The notes beneath the pieces are model-generated. The model did no database searches and was not told the origin of the DNA. It was given only the letters and a program-made list of their open reading frames with translations. This document shows, one piece after another, positions 48,524 through 60,801 of a stretch of DNA of 64,000 bases (positions within the stretch are counted from its first letter, which is position 1; each line of letters opens with the position of its first letter). This stretch comes from Phytoseiulus persimilis (Eukaryota > Arthropoda > Arachnida > Mesostigmata > Phytoseiidae): contig CM075101.1 in NCBI GenBank assembly GCA_037576195.1, positions 25,606,001 to 25,670,000 of the forward strand, given 5' to 3'. The translations under genes and the position numbers were made by a program.

Positions 48524-51500
48524 TCTCCGGAAGGCGGCTGACGACGATGCGCCAGACTCCTCGCTTCTCAGTGTGAGCGTGCCGCGTGCGTCGGATCCGA
48601 ACGATGTTCAAGCCGATTGTACGACCATCTAAGGAGGAAACTCCAGAGAAGACGGCTCAAAACGTAAAAGTAGAGTCGTGTCATTATCCCGCTCCTTTGT
48701 TTCCCAATAGACACGCCGCGATTCTCGTACCCGAAAATGCAAATCAGCTCAGTCTCAGCTCCGATTTTGAATCCGATTCGGGATGAGTTTCACGCGAGAT
48801 GATTCATTCAGCTGCAAAGAGTCTCGCGAGCTTGGCGCGCGATGTAACGCATTCGCTTCTGTTTGTGTGAAGTGAGGGCGAAGTTTTTCCTTTCTGTCAG
48901 AAAATGTTTTCAGATTTCTGAGGTCAGCGGGTACCATCCGCCGGTTGGCGAGAATTCAAGGCAAACATCAGCACAACAGTCAACTGCACTGAGCTACGAC
49001 CCGCGGGCAAATACGGTAGCGGCGATTCTGCTTCGTCTTTTCGTCGGCGATCATGCGTGATGTTCTCTGTTGCTGTCTTTCTTTCACAAACGCTCCAGCC
49101 CAACAGACGGAATCCTATCCGCGACGCACGCAAGCGTCTCACCGCAGCTCGAATTCGAGTTCCGTTATCATCGGGTTTGTCGCGCGATTCCGATCGCCAA
49201 CGAGTAGAATTTGCGAAGATGCCGCAGCTGGAGGAGCAGTCCCCAGGTCGCTCACCATCGAGCAGAACCGCGCACTTGTGCTCTTATTCGCGCTTCGATA
49301 ATCCGCGTTGATAACGCACCCATCCGGCGGCTCTTTTACTCCTTTCAGGCATTGTCGACTGTTAAATTTTTGGTCCGTTCGGCGAAGTCACGCGTTTCCA
49401 CTCGCCGGAATTATCTGCCGAACCGATCAACACGACCAGAATACTTTACGTTTCCGATTCTGTATGACGGTTTGGATTCGTTTTGAATGAATCTAAGAAT
49501 TCCCCTCCGCGGAGGAAACAGTGAGCGATTCTCAGGGAACACAATGGCAATCTGATTCATCATACGTATTCTGCCAATCTGATCATTTTCAAGTTGAGCC
49601 CTTCAAAGCTCGACCGCGGTGCGAGAGCTCGCGCGCGAGAGGTACTCTCGGCGAAGGCGAGCCGCAGAACAGATGTTTCCCGTGATTCTGTGCTGTAGTG
49701 GGGCCTTCTTTCGAGCGGCAGGGATCGAGGATACCAGAATGGTGACTGTGCATGAGCGCGAACCGCGGTCAGAGACGGATTCAGGGTATCGCCGTGCCGA
49801 GAATGAGCCCGATCGGGTCGGATCGGGTGCAGATTCAGTTGCCTTCGGGAATCGCTCAATCCCCCGCGTCGTGGACTCGAGATCTAGAGAACGATTTGTT
49901 TCTATCGTTTCCCTCCTTTTAAAAATCATTGGACAAAAGCGGCAGCCCCAATCATGGAGATTTTGAAATGCTCCAGAGTTGGAGCTCTTGATGGGCGTCT
50001 ATCAACGAATCAGCGAGGATCTGACTGATTTAGAGGATTTGCTGTCCTGGTGGAGGCGCTGTTTTCGAAAATCTGCCGCTCTCGAAAAACCATTTCGCCA
50101 AAAAATTTCCGCCAAAGCCTTCTCCAGCCTTCTGGCTAATTCGCCTCTTACTTCAGCCTATTCTTTGAAGGGCGATGAGAGTCACGAAATATGTTGCCGG
50201 TCTGGGGGGAGGATTCCTCGTTCGACTGACCTCCTTCGGCAACACTCAGAGGTCATTTCCAGTGGTAAGAGTGAGAGTGGAAGGTTGATATGTTCCTCAA
50301 GCCTGACAGGTCTGACACTCAGTCCATCAATTACGAAGCCATTGTGACCCCACAATCCGCCTGGAGAAGCAGGCGCTACTAACGCGAGCAGAGGATGTGA
50401 TCTGTTAAGTACCATGATCGTTCCTTGGCTCCACTCAAAGGAAGGTCTTGCAGCCAGGGTCGCTCAGCAGAACCGTGCCCCTCGGACAATCACTCCGAAA
50501 GACTCCGAACCACTCCGTATCGGTTCCTTCCAACGTTTGGGCGCGCTGCTCCCATCGATTATCGTGAGGTACTGCTCGGAGAATCCCTCCGTTTCCGGAC
50601 TCCTCGATCAGGTCGCGAGTAGAATCTTGTCTATACCAGAAACTGATCCAGGCGGTGATCGCTTACCAGCAAGCGCAGTGTGAGTCACAGTTTCCGGATA
50701 GGGTCTGAAGTGTTCCGACTTCCTTGAAACGCACTCCGTGAGGAAGACTCGTGCAAAACGAACGGCGAAACGGCGAGAGTTTCGAGTTACACACAGGCAC
50801 GGACACCACAAGACGAATACAGAACAGAATCAGGCGTTCCGCTGGCTCCAACTCTCCCTTCTGATGCTGGTTGCCCCCTTCGTTGGTCAAACGAGGCAAG
50901 TGGCATTGGCCGGAGCGCCCTCTGTCGACGAAGTTCCCAGTCAAGCCCAAGAACAGCCGCGAGCTGGCTCGCAAGCGAATGGACTGGCTATACGCTGTCG
51001 TCGTGTGTTGTTTAACTTTAGCATTGTATACTCTCCAGATTCCTGTAGCAGGCGCCGTCCAGCGCACGGAACTGAGGAGATTCGTCTTCAGAAGTAGCTC
51101 ACAGCTTTTACGCCTGCCAGCCTGCTGTGCCCCGCATCTGCTGCCTTCCGTCTCATACGAAGCATCATCCGATGGCTGTTGCTGTGGAATGACACCGACC
51201 AGGACTCGGAGATATCCCGGAGTCCGATTCCGGGCAGCGGCAGGACGCATCCAACATCTTCCTGGCCCGAATGAGTCGACGCTTGTCCAAGGACCTCTTC
51301 ATCCAGGAAGTTGACAAGTTGGTTCAGTCAACATGATCGTAGGTGAAACTCATCGTTGTGGAGTCGAACGGCCGATTCCGTTTCGTCTTCGAAAATACTC
51401 CGCGAACATCATGAATCCTCGATAGCGAGCTAACGGCTCCAACAGTACCTCGGGTGAGGCGGAGGCGCTCTTCACATCGAGTGAACTTTCGCGCGAATGG

Positions 51501-54500
51501 ACGACGAGCTATTGCAGAGCTCGCTCTAGAGATTCGATCTCGACTCCGATCCGGCACAGCTCGAGGTACCGGGTCGAGTCTTGTTGGTGTCCACGACGAC
51601 CAAAAATGTCAACCGAAGTTACCAAAATGTCTGTCCTTGACCTTCTGGAGCAAGGAAACTTCCTGCTTAAGTACCCCAGAATTTTTTTTACGCTGTTCCA
51701 CTGACGGTGAACGACCACATCGGAGCTTGGAAGAAGCTCATCGACTTCTGTCGAGAGATTGTTACTCCAGCTCAGAACCTCCGACGAGGGCGTCGAACGT
51801 GGACGTTGTTCGATCATGGGATGGGTTGAGAACATTCTGACAGCTCTTAATCAATCGATGGTCACCGGGAGCTTTCTCTGAGAGGCTTACGACATCATCG
51901 GCGAAAACTACGATTCAATCGTCAGACCACAGTTTCCACTTCCGTAGAATCCGCGCCGTGCGGTGACTCGAAATCACATTCCTGCAGGATCCCAGCACGC
52001 AGCTCCGCTTGCGGACGATCGAATATCATAGGATGAGTGAGCCACAGCGAGAGTTCTCGCACCATCCGAACTTAGTCATCGACGGAAGCGATATAAAAAT
52101 TGGTTGCTCTGAAGTTCCATTACAGGGCGTTCGGGAAGCAAAGACGATAGTAATTTGACGACTCGTCATTAAAACTGTGGTCCTCCGGTTGTCGACCGAC
52201 AACGTTCGATACTTGTCCGCCAGAAAAGCTGTGATTCTGTTTTACATCCGTTTTCCCAATCCATGGCTTGGCTGTGGGTCGCCGAGATCTTTTTTACTCG
52301 GTATATCGGGATGATTTGCTCGCAGATTCCGAACCATTTTATGCAGGACTAATATGATACCGAACTGGGACAGCTGCACACTTGCACAGGTCTCACACTG
52401 GAGGCCGCGTGAGAGACAGAACTTATTCTGAATTGTCTGGACGATTGGCTCGTAAATCCGGGTCTCCAGAGAGCGAATCTCATTATTTTCTGTCAGGTCG
52501 CATTCCGTCCCCATCCAAGATATGAAAAGAAGATATCAGAGTCGCGTGAACATATACGCCCCACAGACAGGGCGTCAAGGGAAATGCTTGAAATATTGGT
52601 GCTGCCAGAAGTGGGCGTGTTGCGGTGAGTTCTTGTGTCAATACCTGATTAACCTCTCAGAAGACCATGATCAGTTATGGACGTGAATGTGCAATCTGGA
52701 TGCTGGAATCGCGAAACCCAGTCCGACATCCTGACTGATTGCAGGAGGCGAGGGAGCGAGCTTCGTATGGATCGTCGTGAGGAAGTTTTGATTTCCTTGC
52801 ATCTAGATAGAATCGCGGGCCCCATAGTTTGTTGTGCAATCCATGTGGGTTTGAGGTAGCGCGGGTTAGTGACATCGCTCTTAAGTTGCATGCACTCACG
52901 TTTCTGATACGATGCGAAATTGTGTCTTCGATATGGTCCAGATCCATTGAATGAAGAGGCTCGTCGCATTCGCTCGAGTCCGAAACAGGCATCCCCCGTT
53001 CGGACTCGAGCTGGCTCAACTCGATCGAAATCGTGGAGACTGGAGATGCGGCAGCATTTCTCATGCAGGTCGACGATGCAGGTCAATGGATCGGCGAGAA
53101 TGTTTCTCTGCTGATTCGGATCTGCTTCCCGGCTGTTTGGAAGGAGCACTATATTTCGCGGCTTGGTAAAGGATTCTGTGGTCCAGCGCGAGGGTCGGGA
53201 GCTGAAATTCGCTTTCATCTTCCGATCTCGCGATATCCGATGAGCTCAGGCCTTCAGCGGATCCCATGCCTCGGAGAGCCTTTGGAGTACCTCATTCTGG
53301 CTTGCGATCATTTTACGCGCACTCAGGTTTCTTGATGCGTCACTCAACTCGGCTCCACGCGGGTTAGCCGCTCTTTAGCTCAGTGGAATGTTTGCTTGCT
53401 CTGATTAATGTTCTTCAATTCATCTTCTCTGCGACCAAAGAATCATCCGCCCTCTGTTGTGTCAGTGGACTCGGCCCTCGATGCGACCTCACCACCGCTC
53501 TGAAATGATTGCCTCGGTCGGATTGCGGTGGGCTGGACGCATCTGTCATGACCTCGACTTATCACTTTAATCACGAATCTACCTCGAGATTGACAAAATC
53601 TGGAAGCACGATGCGAGCATATCACAACGTGGATGCGGTGATTGGCGGATGACCGCTTCGATCTGATCATCGGCCGAGATGATCTCAGACCACAGAACTT
53701 TCTTGGATCCTCGGAAGGACATTTGGACGGAAGCAGAAACGAATCCCCGTCGACCGCAACCAACGCTTATGATGCAGCCGTTTGCTCATCCCCTGGAGGG
53801 GACACAGTCACTGGACTCATGGTGGAAGTTCCTGCATCTGGGAAAACTTATATCTGCTTGGGCCAGATCGAATGACTGATGTTGGATCGAAGATGATTCT
53901 TCTCAAGCCTCCGGTTGACGTGTTTTACATCGTGTCCGTTGTTTCACGGACGAGACACGGGCGGTGTACTTGGAGCTCATGACCGAGTCTGCTCCGTCCT
54001 CTGTGAACCAGGCGGAAAGACAGTTGCACGTTCCACTCTGAAAAAGACTAGAGCTGATTTCAAGCCGATCGATGTTGTCCTCCCAATGCTAGGTTCCGGC
54101 GATGAGCTCATCTAGTCTGGACAGATGATGAAAGATACACCTCAAGTTGGTGTTACAGTTGACGCTCGCTGTGCTCTTGCGCGTTCCCCTCAATGTCAAA
54201 TGCTGAGCCCCTGAACCAGAAATAGGAGTTCTCCTAGAAGTTGCTAGATGATAAGCACTCTGTGGTCGCGAGTAGCATTCAGGTGATTTCCGGCCGATTC
54301 GTTAGAATCAACTCGGGAAGCAGCTCACACTTGTCGGATATGTGACCGCCCCTCTTCCCTGACTCTTTGACAACGACCTCTCCGCCACTCAGTTTCTGCT
54401 GTTCGCGGTTCTTCCTTCTTTTTGTCCGTTCGAATTGCGATCAGAGCGCTCATGCCAGGAGTGATAAAGCGCTGGAAATATATGAAAGAGCTGGTACCTG

Positions 54501-57500
54501 CTCGAAGACCTCTCGCGTCCTGAGTGACTCCTTCACAATTCTGTCTCGGAGAGTATTATCTGATTCCTTGCCCAACAATCTCCGTCTGCCGAGTCGGCAA
54601 TGACCGCCATATGACCGTATGACGACTGAGTTCTCGGCGGAAACAGGCGGACTGTCCCAGAACTTGATGAAGCGTAGAAACTGTTACCCCACGAGGCTCT
54701 GGTCTTCCAACTCAAGCAATGTCAGCAAAGTCACCACCCTCGCCATTGGTCACGGCGTAGCGGTATCCCCCGATACGAATAGATTCCCACGACGAAGTCG
54801 CTTCAGGTACCAATGCATGAGCACCGCCGTGGATACGGGGCTCGTCTGCAAGATCAGATTAGCTCCTCTCGCAGGAAGCGAAGAATAAGGAACGCTCAGG
54901 AGCTCAAGAGAAACTAATCCTGCGGCGCAAAAACCACGAACAAGCCGTCGCGCCCCATGATTGTCGCAAAGTTCAGCATCTCCTGCGTCGCCGGGAGCTA
55001 ATTGGAAGTTGCCGCAGTATTCGATGGCTCCGATGGCGACTTTTAACGGAGTCTCTTGTTCCTGACATATCCCCGCTCGATGATGCTGTTTTTAGTTGTT
55101 ATCGCGAACTTCAATGGAGTAGAGTTCTTTAAGCTATTCCGTCGATTACGCTGTCGATAGTAGAGAGAGAAATCATTTTGAGTCTGCGGAAATCGACCCA
55201 GACACAGCTAGCTGTCTTTGTCGACTGAAGAGCTCGATCGAGGAACTGCGGCGGACAATGTCGCGATCGATCGGTAATATCACCTGTCAACCTCAAAACG
55301 CATCACTTCCGAGCGACCGATCAGTTTCGAGCTTTCAGCACTGTTTCGCACCGGGAGGAGATGAAGAGAGGTGTCCAATGCGATTTGCACAGGCTCCCTT
55401 CGTGCCGGACAAGGACTTCGACTTGATTTGGATACTCCGAGCGCAGAATTCCATCGGATATATGACGAGCTCGACTTCAAACGGCGATAAGTCCATTTTT
55501 GTCAAATTCCGGATTTCGATTGATATCGGTTCTGGATCAAGCTCTCTTCCAAATGCTAGTCCCACATCGGTGATATTCGTTCGCTACTGCCGCGAAAGGA
55601 GGGCTCAAGAACAGGCTCATTTCCAAAAGGAGATGAGCCCGACAGTATTTCATTGTCGGAAGGGAATAAGTCCAAGGTGGCTGTCCATCGAGGAGGAATG
55701 TCTCCGAAAAGCCACGCTTTTTAGGATAAACGGAGATCTACGCATGGGAGCGCTGTTGGCAATCTCGTGAGCTCACAACCTGAGACGATGACCACGGTTC
55801 TCCCCTCCCTGCATGAGACCGCCGTTAACCACAGAGGACCACGGTCGTTTTCGTTCTGTTGATTTTATTCTTCGATGCAGAAATAATCAGTGATGAGAAT
55901 ATTCTAATTCGATGTCTCGGATTTGGAGGCTCGAGTTGAATACTCCTCTCCTTGCCTCGAGCAACAAGACCCGCAATAAATCGGTAAGCTGGGTGTCTTT
56001 CGTCCACACCAATAATTTCCAATAAGCGCATGACATCCTTTTTCTTTGCATCTTTCATTCGATTTTCTTCTTCACATTCCAGTTCGGCTAATATGAAACG
56101 CGAGAAGTTTTTACCTCGTTTGAGAATCGAGACCTGCTCTGAAGGAGCGCTGAAATCTTTCGAGATTTCCATGGCATCACCGAGAATCCTGAGCCTCCAT
56201 TGCTCAGATATCAAGAAAGCTTGTTTCGCTTTCAGAACGGATTGAGCGAACGCTTTCAAGTTATAGATCGACCAGTCGTTGGGAAACTCGCGGACTACTC
56301 AAGTCCGGCTGAGATATGAGTAATATGAGTGCCGAATCTGACATCATGCGATGTTCTGCGGCGGCTAACGTCGCACTGAGCTCATCTTTTGTGACAAATG
56401 ACTGAATCTCACAGAGGTGCACTCTCGTTGACTTTAGCTGGATGTGACAATCGCTTCCACTAGATGGGAGGAATCATCGGGTCTCATGACGTCGCATCGG
56501 AAGTCTCGATCTGGGATCCCACAAAAGATATCAGGAGAAACTGCCGGATAGATTTGAAACGGACGTGTAGAACCCATGAACCCGAAAACCACTAGTGTGC
56601 GGTAGAATCAAGAAGTACACCATTTCGCGAAATTAGCCGATTCCCCAGCTCTGTGAGTCTGTGCTTCCATGTCGTTGTTTTGCGAATAATATACGCGGTT
56701 AGCAGTCAAATTGCGGGGGCAGAGGTAGACGTTCAATAGATCTCTCTCTTGTTCGTTTCAAAAACGCCACAAGTCCAAACATGATGAGTACCTCAGCCGC
56801 CCCCTCCTGGGTCAATGATTTTCGGAGTACTCTGGATTAGGCTCTTCGTCCTTCTGCCTATCTGATCCCAAAGCTCTACCGTGATCATGTGCTCACAGCT
56901 TTCACTAGAATAAAAAAACGATCTTCTCGAAATCATCAAAAATGGACTTATCGCCGTTCGGAGTCGAGCTCGTTATATGTCGCCTGAATTGAGCTCGATG
57001 AGATCCTCGTATCACCTTCTGCATTCCTCAGAGCCGATCGTTGCCCGTACGAGCTACTTGGCGTCTCGTCAAGTCCCGCGCTCGTTGTCAACTTCCTGCA
57101 TCAGGACGCAACGGTCTCGACCTTCCATCAAATCGCTGTTTGAGCTCGTCGGAGCTGTAACTGGCGGTAGCTGGATTGTCATCGGGTTCTCCTGAGAGTT
57201 TCTCGACAACCTTGCGCTTGGCCTTGGGGTCCATCTTGATCCGTTCCGTTATTTTCCCTTCTCATTCTATCGAAGATCTTGTGCTTCTCGATCTCGCAAC
57301 AACGGAAATGTGGAGGAATTTCGGCTGATAGAAAAAAATCTCAACTTTGTCCTGGATCTCTGACAGGGTTCGAACAAGCACATGCGACACAAATTGTTAT
57401 TTCCCCAATATGGAGACATCCCTACTGTATACAATCCATCGTGAACGTCGGGCGACGACTGTTTGTTGGGTCAGATCAGAGGCTGTCATGCGAGAGAGGG

Positions 57501-59900
57501 GATCGGGTCTCACATCGGCGGACAAAAATGTCTTTATAAAAACCGGCATGTACGAGCCTCAGCAGTCCGAGAGTGTTTCGTTGGAAAGTTGCCCAGTGCG
57601 TTCCTCCGGAGGATGAACTTGATGTTGCGAGCAGTCTGAGACTCGGCTCCGTTGCTGTCTGAGTACTTCGGAGCCCGCTGCTTCCGCTGATGCGCTTCAT
57701 GCTCAACACTGATGTTCCGCCTCGAGTCTCAGCGCGCTTTCATCTCTCTGACGGATGGAGACTCCCCATGAGCACAAGCTCGTCCAGTTCCTTTCACTGC
57801 ACTAGAAACCCGGGAAAAAATCCTCAGATGTCGATCTCATAATTCCGTCCCCATTCTCTCTCTGCTCTCCTCAACTCATGTTGATTTCAGTCTCCGGCAT
57901 CCAATGCAAGCCGAGACGCGGAGAACAAGACGGGGAACGAGACGCGAAACGTAACGGCTCGATTTGGCGTGCCGGCTCGTGCCCGGGAAGTACCGACGGA
58001 GCGTTTAATTCTTTCCCGTGATCGATGACATAGAAATTTAGCACGGAACCTCCGGAGGCGTGAGATCACGACGGGCACTCGCACTTTCCCGTGTGACAGC
58101 AATGTGACCCTCTTAATTGTCCAGACCCATGGTCATTGGATCCATGTCGCAGGAATCTTTCGCATCAGGATTTTTTCGGTCCTCGATGCGCTTATTTGAT
58201 CCCCGATAAATCATATCAAGAACACCGTCGGAGCAAACGTGGAACACCCGACTTTCTGATGCTTGACACAGCATCTGAAATTCACTTCGTGACGTTTTAC
58301 TCGTAAAGCAGTATTCCACCAGCTTCAAGCATCCCATTTTTCTTTTTTTCTCGTCGCGCGATTGTGCCACGAGCGGGTAGCCCGCCAAGAGCAGTCGTCC
58401 GAGATCGAAAATACATGGTCTCTCCGTATTGAATTGAAATGCGTTCCGACGAACGAATGTTCCCGCTCTAACGGGAGAAATATATACAGTATGGCTCCGC
58501 CAGTGTAGTCATTGCGCGCGACCCTTAATTATTCAACCCACCAACAGCATGATGGTGGCTCTCCTTCTCCCCGCGCCATGCGTCAAAGTGCGTTTTCTAC
58601 GTTTTTTAAATAAAATCGAGAGCAGGACACACTGCATGGTTCTCATTTCATTGAGCAGACACTCTCAATGGCAATAGGCATCTGATATTCAGATGCGAAA
58701 CTTTGTACCCCGTGGGGGTCCGTCGATTCAAAGAGGTCGGGAAGCCCTGACATAGGGGATTATCGTCGACGTGATACCTTGAGCCCCTCTATTCAGTATT
58801 GACAGTCAAGCAAAGTCCCGTGCGTGTTTCTTGATTACGATGATCGATGAAGGGGAACGGCTCGAGTGTGAACAAACATAACAGTCTCCCGCGCTCTCCC
58901 TCGCGAGTTTATTGATAGCTTGCTCGTTCCTCGGGAGATGAGATCCGTCCCTCACGGCGGAGAGGCGGACGCTCTTCATCGTCGCACCCTAAAGTACGCG
59001 TCCGCGGTTCGATGATTGCAAATCTTCTCCCGAGAGCCTCCCTTGAAATGTGCAAGGTATCAATCACAACCGAGGAGATAGAGCGTGGACTCATCAGAAG
59101 TCAAACAAAGCTACCGATCCCGGAGATTGACAATCGCCGAATATTCGAGTGAGTGAGAGTCAGCGCTCAAACATGAGCATTCAGACACTGCAAACCACAT
59201 TCCGCCATTCAGTTATCAACTGGTGCATTGGCGGATGATCTATCCCAGTTCTTGCTTCCCTCTGATATCTGCGTCTGCTCCCGTCGAACGTTCCCGGCTC
59301 ACTCCCATTTCTCCGCGTTCTCTCCAAGCTTGCCACATCGCTGCGCCAGACTGTCCGCTTCCTGGAAGCCTTCACTCTCGCGAGATCCGAGTCCCTTCAG
59401 CGATCGAGAGGACGTTGAAAACTCAAAGATAAGGTGCACCGAACGAAGAATCACTTCATCGTAATTTCGCCGGGGTTCGAACAAAACTTCGCTCGGGTTT
59501 GTTGTAGTTGCGTGCGTCTCGTTCCGTTCGAAGGAGCTCTCCCGGAGGAGGGCCGGGGACCCATATGAAGGAATCGGGGCCTTTTGTGCCTCTCACCCTC
59601 ATGCTCCTCCAGCGTCCCCACAACGTGCTCTGCTCTCTCCCTCTCATACACTACGAACCAACTCGAAAATCGTCCAGCAGCAATCACCACCCGCACACAA
59701 AGATGCGACAGACCAGCGAGGAACCACTGAGCACTGTCGAGCCGCAGCCAGCCATCGTGACGATTTTCTTCCGCGCTGGAGTTTGATTTGAACTTCGATC
59801 GTCATCAGACCGCTGCTACCATCTAGTGATGGTAACAGTGATGATGGTGGTGGTAAGCTTGCCGCCGCGGCCATCGTTGCCCTTTCTTGCTGCTCCCTAC
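48524..59900. other. Unassigned stretch
   Basis: No gene recognised with confidence. Protein-like fragments in shifting frames occur at about 50985-51840 on the + strand. Exon-like frames occur on the minus strand near 57110-57233, 55825-56259 and 58113-58460. Possible poly(A) signals are AATAAA on the minus strand at 55864-55869 and on the + strand at 58609-58614. None of these pieces could be linked by splice sites into a gene. Confidence 0.35.
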
Positions 59901-59960
59901 GCTGAGCTGGTAGATCGGCTCTCCCTCTAGTGGAGAGGATAGGGCCACCATCAGCAGAGC

Positions 59961-60031
59961 CAGCCAGCCACCGAGCAGGCAGGCAAGCAGGCCTGCGCCG
60001 TCGAGGGCACGCACGCACACACACACACACC
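59961..60031. repeat. Simple-repeat cluster: GCCA, GCAG and (CA)n
   Basis: Short runs of GCCA/GCAG-type tetranucleotides (59961-59996) are followed by a CA dinucleotide repeat (about 60013-60030). They lie in the presumed promoter or 5' untranslated region of the gene that starts at 60802. Confidence 0.85.
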
Positions 60032-60177
60032 CTGGCACACACAGACAAACGGTGACGGACTTACAGACGGAGAGACACCCAAGCAAGCGAGTGAGCCAGC
60101 AAGCAGGCAGGCGACTGAACCAGCGACGATCGAGTACCTACCACGAACTCCAGCTCAGGTCAGTGGGAGCTCGATGT

Positions 60178-60199
60178 TGGCTAGCTGGCCAGCTAGCCA
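60178..60199. repeat. Perfect 22-bp palindrome
   Basis: The sequence reads the same on both strands over 22 bases, centred between 60188 and 60189, with core GCTAGCTGGCCAGCTAGC. Made of GGCT/AGCC units, it probably arose from the surrounding tetranucleotide repeats. It could extrude as a small cruciform or fold as a hairpin in a 5' leader if transcribed. Confidence 0.9.
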
Positions 60200-60292
60200 G
60201 CCAACTCTTGTCCAGTCAGCTGTGCCGTCAGCATCAGCAACATCAACAACGTCAACAACAAAACACTGTGGCGTTCGCTCTCCACTGGACTG

Positions 60293-60331
60293 ACCACCAC
60301 CACCACCATCATCGACGTCGTCGTCGTCGTC
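60293..60331. repeat. (CAC)n and (GTC)n trinucleotide repeats
   Basis: About five CAC/ACC units are followed by five GTC units. They are trinucleotide repeats in the presumed 5' region of the right-edge gene. Confidence 0.85.
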
Positions 60332-60801
60332 CTAGCAGTCTCTCGGGAGACCACCCCGTTCCCACCACCGTGATCCCGACAGCGAACCAGGGTTGATCGG
60401 GTTCCATCGCGCCTCCAACGACGGCGTAGACGACCGCAGAAACGAACGTATAACGGACCAGCCAGTTCGGAACTGCACGCAGCGGAAGCATCAATAACAT
60501 AACTACTCTAATTGTGAGAATAGTGCTCTTCGAAGCTGCGAGACGGGGTGCGCTGAAATTGTGACCGACCTCCGCAGGACCAGCAGCGGCCGCAGTGGCA
60601 GCAGCTGCAGTTCCATCCCGAGGAATATTCACTCGCGTTGAGTTGATTTGCGCGCGAACTCGACTACGAGCGAGCGCGTCATTATCGTCGATACCACCAC
60701 CGCTCATGAAAGAGCTACCGGATCAGCTGCGCGAAATGAAGCTTTCCATCGTCGTGCCCCGTCGTCAGCTCATGGTTCGAAGACTGTGAGACGAACCAAC
60801 G

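Noticed and set aside
53366..53420. A-box-like TAGCTCAGTGG, possible tRNA or SINE head
   Set aside because: It resembles a tRNA D-arm, but there is no B box in the following 60 bases and no acceptor-stem pairing. At most it is a decayed SINE head.
53642..53875. FDLIIGRD, similar to a retroelement protease motif
   Set aside because: No reverse transcriptase, integrase or gag similarity nearby and no long terminal repeats; a short motif match alone is not evidence.
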